Assembly (NCBI GenBank): GCA_904846265.1
Contig: CAJHAA010000001.1
Location: 186,001-250,000 of the forward strand
Direction: 5' to 3'
Length of the DNA: 64,000 nt
Origin: Psychrobacter immobilis
GTDB lineage: Bacteria > Pseudomonadota > Gammaproteobacteria > Pseudomonadales > Moraxellaceae
Made by a program: the position numbers and the translations under genes. Below, in pieces: positions 11,401 to 19,359 of this stretch. Under the pieces are notes generated by a model, which was not told the DNA's origin, did no database searches, and was given only the letters and a program-made list of their open reading frames with translations. The stretch's first letter is position 1. Each line of letters starts with the position of its first letter.

Positions 11401-13325
11401 TCTTCAAACTGACCACGCACCACTTGCATGTTGACAGTATCGACATGCTCCAGTGTCAGTTCATACTCTTGCATCCAAATGGGCTGCTCTGGTAAATCAA
11501 ACTCATAGGTTTGCGCTGAAATGACAGACACACCAAAGTTTTCAAGGATTGGCAGGACTTTAGACAAAATAACAGGCTGTTCACGACCATACAGTTTTAG
11601 GTGTAATTGATTGCTTGCGTCGCCCGTTGATTGGTATAAATGCCAAATCATCGGCTGTTCTGCTGTCAATACAGCCAAACGCTTGGTGTCTTCAACCGCA
11701 GTACGGGCATCAAAACGCTCTTGATAAGCGGCAGGGATATAATTCAAAAAACGACGGTTTAAAGCATTGGCTTGTTGCTCACCGACATTATCCAGTAGCA
11801 TCTTTTGATAGCTGTCGCTCCATGATTGCATTAAAGCAGATAGTTTTGCTTCAAGTGCAGCAGTATCGACGTCTTTCACTTGACCTGGCACCGTACGCAC
11901 ATGGACATGCACACGTGCGTGAGCTGATTCATTGAATTCTGTGGTAAAGCCTGATGATGTGCCACCGTAGGCTTCTTTTAGGACGTTCTGTACTTTGATA
12001 CGTAGCTCAGTGTTGAACTTGTCGCGCGGGATATAGACCAGACATGAGACAAAACGCTGATAATGATCCACACGGCTGAATAGGCGCAGGCTCTTTTTAT
12101 CTTGCAACTGGCTGATACCAGAAACGATAGGATATAGCTCTTCGACGCTGGCTTGAAAGAGGTCGTCACGCGGCAAGGTATTAATCACATGCATCATTTT
12201 ATGATGCGCATGACCGTCACGTGGCAATTCTGCCATCGCCATAATCTTATTTGCTTTGTCACGTAATAGCGGAATTTGCTGTACCGTTAGTTGATACGCT
12301 TGTGAGGTCAATAGACCAATAAATCGATATTCACCAACCAGCTTACCACTATCATCAAACTTATGAATACCCAAAAAGTCCATATATACGGGACGATGCA
12401 CAGGCGATACACGGCTTGATTTGGACAACATCAATACGCGCGGTTCAGTCAATAGTTGCTTTAATACTTTTGGCAATTGGCTAAAACTTTGGGACAGTTT
12501 ATCTTCTTCAGCACCGCGTAATAGACCAAGACCGCTATTACCAATGGCGAATAAATCTAAATCAGCAGGTTCAGCATTCACTTCGACAGCCTGCCCGCCT
12601 TCCAAACGGTATTCACGATAACCCAAGAATATAAAATGATCGTCTAAGATCCAATCTAAAAACGCTTGTATCTCTTGCTGCGAGTAAAAAACTTCTGGCA
12701 GTGGCTTGTTTGATAGCTCAGCTTTGATATCCGTCAACTGCGCACGCATCTGCTTCCAATCGCCAACGACTGTATCTAGCGTATCAATTTTTGCCAATAA
12801 CATTTGCTGTAGCGCAGCCAGATCCTCATCATCTTGATAGGCAATTTCACAATGAATCAAAGACAAATGAGAGGTCGCGCTTTCATGCGCGCCTTCGATA
12901 TGAGTAATATGACCATTATCATCACGTGCAACACTGACAATGATGTTATAAGTACGATGAACATCGATGCCTTCAGACTCAAGACTCATCAAAATCGTAT
13001 CGACTAAAAACGGTCTGTCATAGGCAACAATTTGAATAACCGTATGTGAGCTATGAAAATGCTGCTCTTCTGCTTTGGGGTTCAGCACCTTCAGTTGTGG
13101 CTTGCTACCATCATAGGCCTGGAGCAACGTAAAATGATGTAATGCCATGCCCGCTAGGTCAGCATTACTGATAGTCTCAGCTGCCTCTGCGTGCAATGGC
13201 TGATAATAGCTATGAATAAAATGATCAAATAATGATTTGTCTTTTTGTACATAACTGGTAGCAATATCGCTTATTTGGCTGATGCGCTCTTTTGCGATAC
13301 TGAGGGAGTTTGGCATGTCCTTCAT
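8469..13325 (-). CDS. gdhB: NAD-specific glutamate dehydrogenase, large (about 180 kDa) class
   Basis: A 1618-residue enzyme of the large NAD-GDH family (Bac_GDH), which oxidatively deaminates glutamate to 2-oxoglutarate and ammonia. The roughly 700-residue N-terminal half holds ACT-like regulatory regions. The catalytic part shows [42 protein letters not shown], with the substrate-binding lysines, followed by the NAD domain ([19 protein letters not shown]) and a helical C-terminal region. Full length and unbroken. The Met4 codon (MPNSLS) is an alternative start. It is monocistronic by layout: a terminator on one side and a 445-bp divergent spacer to purD on the other. Confidence 0.95.
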   Translation of the reverse strand: [1618 protein letters not shown]

Positions 13326-13770
13326 CCTTTTTTATAGATTTAATTTATCATTTATTTAAGTTTATTAATTCGTACTAACTAATGGCAGCGCATAAATATG
13401 TGAAACATTATTGGTGCTGCGGAGCAGTATATCCATTTACGCAATTTATTCTGTTTTTTCTTGATATTTTAAGTTTCTCTCCTTTTTTCACCCTTATTTT
13501 TAGGAATATGTCGCAATTGGGATTTAATGCCATTAATTTAGTGAAGTGTAACGTACATAGCGCGCCAGCTAAAGCGTACAACATCATTTCATGAATCAGC
13601 AACATGTCGATAACATTTACTCATGAGACAGGTTTTTCCGTTTATTGATGATTAATTGCTGGCAAGTGGATACTCATGGCAATCAGTACGACTTTTTTGT
13701 TAGAATATGCCAGTATATTTAAGAGTGTGTGGCTAACTCATAACTAATTTTAATGCTAAGGGCAAGACGT
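13326..13770. other. Divergent spacer between gdhB and purD
   Basis: About 445 bases of AT-rich DNA without a convincing gene. It must hold the gdhB promoter (minus) and the purD promoter (plus, see 13698-13706). Short open frames of 65-70 codons exist on both strands but lack ribosome binding sites and composition support. Confidence 0.6.
13698..13706 (+). promoter_or_regulatory. Candidate extended -10 promoter of purD
   Basis: TGT-TAGAAT is the same extended -10 form as seen before sbcD, 65 bases before the purD start. No clear -35 is visible. Confidence 0.4.
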
Positions 13771-15102
13771 ATGATGAATATTTTGGTGATTGGTTCAGGT
13801 GGTCGCGAACACGCGCTAGCATGGCAATGTGCAAAAGACGATAAGGTCAATAATGTCTACGTCGCGCCTGGTAATGCTGGTACAGCGCTTGAACCTAAAT
13901 GCCAAAACGTTGTTCTAGTATCTACGGGCGACAACGCTAGTGAACATAGTGCAATCATCGATTTTTGCCAAAATAATGCCATTGATATGGTCATTGTTGG
14001 ACCAGAAGCGCCTTTGGTCACTGGTATCGTTGATGCTTGCCGCGATGCTGGGATTCAAGCGTGGGGACCAACAGCATACTGTGCGCAGTTAGAAGGCTCC
14101 AAAACCTTTGCCAAAGAATTCATGGAACAAAACAATATCCCCACCGCAGCTTACAAAGGCTTCACCGAAGCGGTAGCTGCCAAAGCTTATATCGATGAAC
14201 AAGGTGCACCCATCGTTATCAAAGCCGATGGCCTTGCCGCTGGTAAAGGGGTCATTGTTGCAGAAACTATCGAACAGGCATATGAGGCCATCGATGACAT
14301 GCTTGCGGACAATAAGTTTGGTGATGCAGGCAGCCGCGTGGTGATTGAGCAGTTTTTGCAAGGTGAAGAAGCCAGCTTTATCTGCATGATTGATGGTAAA
14401 AATATCTTGCCAATGGCAACGAGCCAAGACCATAAACGGGCTTTTGAAGGCGATACAGGTCCGAACACAGGCGGTATGGGAGCATACTCTCCTGCGCCAG
14501 TGGTCACTCAAGATGTCCATGAAAAAGTCATGACCCAAGTCATTCAGCCAGTGGTTGATGCAATGAATAATGCGGGTCACCCTTATACGGGATTTTTATA
14601 TGCAGGTCTTATGATTGATGAGGCAGGTGATCCTTATGTGATCGAATTTAACTGCCGTTTTGGTGATCCAGAAACTCAGCCTATCTTGATGCGTTTACAA
14701 TCATCAATGGTAGATTTGGTGGCACAAGGTCTAGCAGGACAGTTGCCTAGTGATGCTCAATGGGACAGCCGGCCTGCCCTCGGTATCGTCATTGCTTCAA
14801 AAGGCTATCCTGAAACATCATCAAAAGGTGATGTAATTGCTGGCTTGCCAGAACTAGATGACAATAATGACAACGCTGTTAAAGTCTTCCATGCTGGCAC
14901 TGCTTTTTCTGACAGCGATGCCATAGACCGTGAAAAAGAAGTGGTGACGAATGGCGGACGTGTATTATGCGTGACTGCTCTTGCAGATAGTATTTCAGAT
15001 GCTCAGCAAGCCGCACTTGCGGTAACAGGTGCGATTAGTTTCGATGGTGCACAGTATCGCCGTGATATTGGTCATCATGCCATTGCTCGTGAAAACTGTT
15101 AA
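13771..15102 (+). CDS. purD: Phosphoribosylamine-glycine ligase
   Basis: GARS, which joins glycine to phosphoribosylamine using ATP in the second step of purine synthesis. The N-terminus MNILVIGSGGREHALAW is diagnostic. The ATP-grasp core follows, with GLAAGKGV, the metal-binding EFNCRFGDPETQP and the GPNTGGMGAYSP loop. The start is placed at the ATG at 13771 (or 13774) because AAGGG lies 8 bases upstream and homologues begin MNILV. An in-frame ATG at 13753 would add six atypical residues and has no ribosome binding site. No other pur genes adjoin. Confidence 0.95.
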   Translation: MMNILVIGSGGREHALAWQCAKDDKVNNVYVAPGNAGTALEPKCQNVVLVSTGDNASEHSAIIDFCQNNAIDMVIVGPEAPLVTGIVDACRDAGIQAWGPTAYCAQLEGSKTFAKEFMEQNNIPTAAYKGFTEAVAAKAYIDEQGAPIVIKADGLAAGKGVIVAETIEQAYEAIDDMLADNKFGDAGSRVVIEQFLQGEEASFICMIDGKNILPMATSQDHKRAFEGDTGPNTGGMGAYSPAPVVTQDVHEKVMTQVIQPVVDAMNNAGHPYTGFLYAGLMIDEAGDPYVIEFNCRFGDPETQPILMRLQSSMVDLVAQGLAGQLPSDAQWDSRPALGIVIASKGYPETSSKGDVIAGLPELDDNNDNAVKVFHAGTAFSDSDAIDREKEVVTNGGRVLCVTALADSISDAQQAALAVTGAISFDGAQYRRDIGHHAIARENC

Positions 15103-15178
15103 AAATCAATATTACTCAGACAAGAGCTGTTCGCAGTTTCAGTCTGATACACCAAATTACTCTTAGCTTTTATGATTC

Positions 15179-15207
15179 GACCTAGCATCATGCTAGGTCT
15201 TATTTTT
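15179..15207 (+). terminator. purD terminator
   Basis: A perfect nine-base-pair stem GACCTAGCA/TGCTAGGTC with a three-base loop, followed by TTATTTTTT. Confidence 0.85.
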
Positions 15208-15375
15208 TACGAATTTATAATCTGCAAATATATACTGCGGCTTACAAAGTAACTGCTATTAGCAAGCTTAGGCTCATCAACCAAATGTGCTTTATATGAT
15301 ACAATTTTGTACCCGTACATCGCATCTCCCTTGTATTGTAGGTTTTGAACCCACAAATCAATACCAACTGGATGA

Positions 15376-16782
15376 ATGATTATATTTATGGCAAATGATA
15401 CGTCTAAACCTTCTAGCACCAAGCAATCCATCGATAACTTAAAAACCTCAGGGTTTGATAGACGAATGTCGATTGCTAAAACTTCCTTAAATATTGGTCG
15501 CCGCTGGGCGGGTAATAGTGTGTCTGGCATGTTCTTAAATAAAGAAGCTCGCACAGCACGCAACCAAGTATTTATGGAAGCCCAAGCAAATTACCTCGCA
15601 GAAGAGCTAGGTAAGCTAAAAGGTTCGGTCGTCAAAATTGGTCAAATGCTAGCGATTTATGGTGAACATATTTTGCCACCAGAAATCACCCGTGCCTTGC
15701 AAACGCTCAATGATGATACCGCTACGTTATCATGGCCAACCATGCAACAAACCCTACAGCAATTATTGGGTGAAAAACTACATGAATTAGATGTCGATAC
15801 GGTTCCTATAGGCACTGCGTCTCTCGCTCAAGTTCATCGCGCTACGGTGATTGCAACTGGCGAGCAAGTTGTATTAAAAATTCAGTATCCGGGTGTTGCT
15901 GATGCAATCAACTCAGATCTTGCTTTATTTAAGCAACTATTAAGAGTAAGTAATATCGTTCCGCAGACCCGTTCGCTCGATGCTTGGTTCGAAGAGATAC
16001 GTGACCTACTCCATCATGAAGTGGACTATGAAGCTGAAGCCGCGACGACAGAACGATTTTATGACCGTCTGAGTAATGATCCGCGTTACATAGTGCCCAA
16101 GATTAATCGCACTTATTCCAAAAAACGTCTACTCTGTATGTCTTATGAGCCAGGTATTACCGTAGTTTCTGAGGCATTACAATTATTACCTCATGAGCGT
16201 CGTAACGCTATTGGTCAGGCAGCCATCGAAATCATGATGCAAGAGATTTTTGTGTGGGGCGAAATGCAGACAGACCCCAACTTTGGTAATTATCTGGTTC
16301 GTGTCAGTGAAAATGAAGGCGATATCGATAAATTAGTATTATTAGATTTTGGTGCTATTCGTCAATTTGATAACAACCTTTTGACCATTGCGCATGGCTT
16401 ACTAAAAGCTGGTTACCGCCATGATCATCAGGCGATGATGCTTGCGATGACGGGTTATGACTTCTTTGATAGTATGAGTGATAAAGTACGCTCTGATATG
16501 GCGTCACTATTTTTATTGGCAACCGAACCGTTTAGTGATCCGGCGACCAATCCTGATATTCCTAGCGATTGTCTAGATAAGGACGACCGTTATATTTGGG
16601 CGAACAGCAAACTCCACTCTCGCCTCTCAACACAAGCCACAAAAGCGATGCAGTCTTTTGAGTTTAACTTACCACCAAAAGAATTTATGTTTATTAGTCG
16701 AAAATTTATTGGTGCTTATACCTTTTTGACGGTGCTTGATGCTTATACTGATTCGGATACTTTAGTAAAACCTTATTTGTAG
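15376..16782 (+). CDS. AarF/UbiB (ABC1) family atypical kinase
   Basis: A 468-residue ABC1/UbiB-type protein kinase-like protein. Visible family marks are the KxGQ-type motif (KGSVVKIGQMLAIYG), the alanine-rich loop region (GTASLAQVHRA), the VAIK-like lysine (VVLKIQYPG), the EYDYEAEA-like helix (EVDYEAEA), a catalytic-loop equivalent (QTDPNFGNYL, where family members usually have DPHPGN) and the metal-binding DFG (LLDFGAIRQF). Canonical UbiB acts in ubiquinone synthesis with ubiE and ubiJ. Here it is solitary and lacks obvious C-terminal membrane helices, so it is more likely an ABC1 paralogue than UbiB itself. The start may be Met at 15376 or 15388; neither has a clear ribosome binding site. 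Confidence 0.85.
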   Translation: MIIFMANDTSKPSSTKQSIDNLKTSGFDRRMSIAKTSLNIGRRWAGNSVSGMFLNKEARTARNQVFMEAQANYLAEELGKLKGSVVKIGQMLAIYGEHILPPEITRALQTLNDDTATLSWPTMQQTLQQLLGEKLHELDVDTVPIGTASLAQVHRATVIATGEQVVLKIQYPGVADAINSDLALFKQLLRVSNIVPQTRSLDAWFEEIRDLLHHEVDYEAEAATTERFYDRLSNDPRYIVPKINRTYSKKRLLCMSYEPGITVVSEALQLLPHERRNAIGQAAIEIMMQEIFVWGEMQTDPNFGNYLVRVSENEGDIDKLVLLDFGAIRQFDNNLLTIAHGLLKAGYRHDHQAMMLAMTGYDFFDSMSDKVRSDMASLFLLATEPFSDPATNPDIPSDCLDKDDRYIWANSKLHSRLSTQATKAMQSFEFNLPPKEFMFISRKFIGAYTFLTVLDAYTDSDTLVKPYL

Positions 16783-16824
16783 TTTTGATTGAAGAAAATT
16801 TTCTCTAATAGTAAGTAATTTTTT

Positions 16825-16854
16825 AACCGCCCTTTTGTGGCGGTTTTATTTTTT
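16825..16854 (+). terminator. Terminator of the ABC1 kinase gene
   Basis: Stem AACCGCC/GGCGGTT with a seven-base loop, followed by TTTATTTTTT. Confidence 0.83.
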
Positions 16855-16866
16855 ATCATTTTATTT

Positions 16867-16880
16867 ACTTAGGCTATTTT
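16867..16880. repeat. 12-mer CTTAGGCTATTT, copy 1
   Basis: ACTTAGGCTATTTT in the convergent spacer between the kinase gene and the TrmB-like gene. The core CTTAGGCTATTT recurs at 16932, 42123 and 63971, always in this orientation. Confidence 0.7.
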
Positions 16881-16930
16881 ATATATTATAAATTAGCACT
16901 TATTATCGGCAAGATTTATTTCGATTTATT

Positions 16931-16944
16931 ACTTAGGCTATTTA
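16931..16944. repeat. 12-mer CTTAGGCTATTT, copy 2
   Basis: ACTTAGGCTATTTA, exactly 64 bases after copy 1. It contains the stop codon of the TrmB-like gene. Confidence 0.7.
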
Positions 16945-17615
16945 ACTTGATTCACAGTGTCGACCTTCCACTCATCAAACCTAGTTTTATAACCCTCGGG
17001 CTTACGCATAATAAGTTCCCAGCATACCTCTCCACGGGCTAAATATTTTATTTCAAAATGCGTGCGCTGACTGTCATCAGCGACTTGATAGCGCTCATTA
17101 GGCAACGACCATATCTCCGTTGCTTGCTGCTCTGCATTATTGATATAGGCTTCAATGTTGGTTACTAGTACCACTTCTCCACCTACTTGCAATCGCGACA
17201 ATAGAAACTCGAAAAAAGGCATGTTTAGCCATTGCTGGTTGGGATTGTGCTGTTCAGGATTGGGGTACAGTATGAAGATTTTACTGACACTATTGGGTTT
17301 AATGGCATGCACAATCCATGCGATCGCATCAGCATGAATGGCGGTTAAATTCGGTGAATCTTGTAGCACTGCCAGTTTGGCAAAAGCGTCAAACTTATTG
17401 CGCGTACGTTCGATCGCAATCAGATGCTTATCGATATTTTTTGCGGCGAAACCAAGAGCATGCTTACCCTTCCCTGCACCAATTTCTAATATTAAAGGGA
17501 CAGCGCTTTTATTGTCGTGAATGATATTTGGCATAATAAAATCACGTGGTGCTGAAAGCTTTTCTGGTTGAAATGCTCGCTGTTGCTGATGTGTAAGCTC
17601 AATATTATCGGTCAT
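16938..17615 (-). CDS. TrmB-like SAM-dependent methyltransferase
   Basis: A 225-residue class I methyltransferase. The SAM motif EIGAGKGKHALGFA is followed by an IAIER acidic loop and HADAIAWI, the layout of tRNA (guanine-N7) methyltransferase TrmB. The C-terminal THFEIKYLARGEVCWELIMRK also resembles TrmB's end. However, the usual TrmB catalytic stretch with DPWPKKRH is replaced by LYPNPEQHNPNQQW, losing the Lys/His cluster that contacts tRNA. It is therefore probably a TrmB paralogue with a changed or unknown substrate, not necessarily the housekeeping tRNA m7G46 enzyme. It is divergent from yacG. Confidence 0.75.
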   Translation of the reverse strand: MTDNIELTHQQQRAFQPEKLSAPRDFIMPNIIHDNKSAVPLILEIGAGKGKHALGFAAKNIDKHLIAIERTRNKFDAFAKLAVLQDSPNLTAIHADAIAWIVHAIKPNSVSKIFILYPNPEQHNPNQQWLNMPFFEFLLSRLQVGGEVVLVTNIEAYINNAEQQATEIWSLPNERYQVADDSQRTHFEIKYLARGEVCWELIMRKPEGYKTRFDEWKVDTVNQVK

Positions 17616-17824
17616 CTACTATCCTTAAAGTATTTGTCTTTTGCCATTATTCGGGCGCATGCTATTATATAGCCAATCTACTTCAATAGTAATATAGCGA
17701 CAGCGAGTAACGTGCTATCGTAGTCTATCAAGCGTATACGAGGTGAAAATAGATGCAATTACCGACTGCCGCTCTCTAATGACGTTCATCATACAAATAA
17801 ATCGAGGATACTCCCACCCTTATC

Positions 17825-18016
17825 ATGACTGAATCTACCCCCCATAGCTCCCCTAAAACCTATCCTTGCCCACGTTGCGGCACTAAAACAGCATGGCAAG
17901 ACAATAAATACAAGCCGTTTTGTAGCAGTCAATGCAAACTTATCGACTTAGGTGCATGGGCAAATGAAGACTATACCTTACCTGCAGAAACCACGCCTTT
18001 TTCTGACGAGCTATAA
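17825..18016 (+). CDS. yacG: DNA gyrase inhibitor YacG
   Basis: A 63-residue zinc-finger protein of the YacG family, which in E. coli binds GyrB and inhibits gyrase. Four metal-binding Cys are visible in CPRCG and CSSQC, followed by the conserved DLGAWANEDYTLP. The length is normal for the family. It lies 47 bases upstream of argD on the same strand, an unusual neighbour (yacG often sits with coaE and pilin-processing genes). The acidic C-terminus matches other members. Confidence 0.93.
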   Translation: MTESTPHSSPKTYPCPRCGTKTAWQDNKYKPFCSSQCKLIDLGAWANEDYTLPAETTPFSDEL

Positions 18017-18063
18017 TCAACACCTTCTCTTTTAACTAATTTATCATCTTGAGGATGTTTTAT

Positions 18064-19245
18064 ATGTCTGCTACTTATCTGATGCCCACTTATAACCGTC
18101 AGCCAATCAGCTTTATACGCGGTTCAGGCAGCTGGCTATATACCAAAGATGACACGCCTTATTTAGATGCGCTGACTGGTATTGCCGTATGCGGTTTAGG
18201 GCATTGCCACCCGCAAGTGACTGACGCCATTCAGCAGCAAGCAGCGACTTTAGTACATACCAGTAATTTATTCGGTATCGACTGGCAAGAGCGTGCGGGT
18301 GAAGTGCTATGTACAGCCGCCCAAATGGACAGTGTGTTTTTTGCCAATAGTGGTGCTGAAGCGAACGAGGCGGCGCTCAAATTGGCGCGTCTATATGCCT
18401 ATCAGCAAGGTTTTAAACGCCCAAAAGTCGTCGTTATGGAGCAGTCATTCCATGGTCGTACCTTACTATCATTGTCAGCCACCGCCAACCCAAAAGCCCG
18501 TGAAGGGTTTTACACATTAGATGAGGACTTTATCCGTGTACCCTTTGGCGATATTGCCGCGATTAAGCAAGCCGCGCAAGATCATGATGAAATTTGCGCC
18601 ATCTTTGTAGAGCCTATTCAAGGTGAAGGGGGTTTAAATACTGCTGCCAACGGATTTACGTATCTTGAAGAATTACAAGCAGAGTGTGAAGCACACAACT
18701 GGCTATTTATGCTAGATGAAGTGCAAACAGGTAATGGCCGTACAGGTAAATACTTCGCTTATCAACATAGTAATGCGCGTCCTGATGTATTGACGACGGC
18801 TAAGGGCTTGGGTAACGGTTTTCCAGTAGGCGCGTGTATGGTACGTGGCCGCGCTAATGGGCTGTTTGGTGCTGGTAGCCATGGTTCTACTTATGGCGGC
18901 ACGCCGCTAGCCAGTCGTGTGGTACATAGCGTGTATGACGTATTGGCTAACAGTGATATCATGACCAATGCCGTAACCGAAGGGCTGTTTATTCGAGAGA
19001 CGCTGGTCGATACACTAGGACAATATGGTGTCAGCAGTCGTGGTGCAGGTATGATGATTGGTATCGCCTTACCTGAAGACATGGACTGTAGTCAGTTGGT
19101 TGATCGTGCACGTGATGAGCAAAAGCTAATCATCAATGTCACTGGTGGGCATGTTGTGCGCTTGCTACCGCCGCTTAATATGAGCCGCGATGAGAGCACA
19201 CAAGTGGCTGAGCGTCTGATTGACTTGCTAAAACCATCATTTTAA
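18064..19245 (+). CDS. argD: Acetylornithine/succinyldiaminopimelate aminotransferase
   Basis: A 393-residue class III PLP aminotransferase acting in arginine (and likely lysine) synthesis. Key features are FFANSGAEANEAALKLAR, FHGRT, the Asp in MLDEVQTGNGRTG and the PLP lysine in TAKGLGNGFPVGA. The start is set at the ATG at 18064: TTGAGGA ends 8 bases before it and is the ribosome binding site. An in-frame TTG at 18049 lies inside that site and is not the start. It probably shares a transcript with yacG and is closed by a strong terminator. Confidence 0.93.
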   Translation: MSATYLMPTYNRQPISFIRGSGSWLYTKDDTPYLDALTGIAVCGLGHCHPQVTDAIQQQAATLVHTSNLFGIDWQERAGEVLCTAAQMDSVFFANSGAEANEAALKLARLYAYQQGFKRPKVVVMEQSFHGRTLLSLSATANPKAREGFYTLDEDFIRVPFGDIAAIKQAAQDHDEICAIFVEPIQGEGGLNTAANGFTYLEELQAECEAHNWLFMLDEVQTGNGRTGKYFAYQHSNARPDVLTTAKGLGNGFPVGACMVRGRANGLFGAGSHGSTYGGTPLASRVVHSVYDVLANSDIMTNAVTEGLFIRETLVDTLGQYGVSSRGAGMMIGIALPEDMDCSQLVDRARDEQKLIINVTGGHVVRLLPPLNMSRDESTQVAERLIDLLKPSF

Positions 19246-19273
19246 ATGATTGGTTACATTAAACGCTAATACT

Positions 19274-19309
19274 AAAAAAGCCTATAGATAATATGTCTAT
19301 AGGCTTTTT
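19274..19309. terminator. Bidirectional terminator between argD and the LysR gene
   Basis: AAAAAGCCTATAGA/TCTATAGGCTTTTT with a seven-base loop. Symmetric A and T runs fit two convergent genes. Confidence 0.88.
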
Positions 19310-19359
19310 GCTTTTGGAGGCTTTAGACCACTCTCTACGGTGCATTATTCAAACGTCAT

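Noticed and set aside
13382-13605. Open frames of 65-70 codons on both strands in the gdhB-purD spacer
   Set aside because: No ribosome binding site, odd residue composition, and they overlap each other on opposite strands.
15207-15563. 118-codon minus-strand frame overlapping the ABC1 kinase start
   Set aside because: A shadow of the kinase gene and of the purD terminator region; no family likeness.
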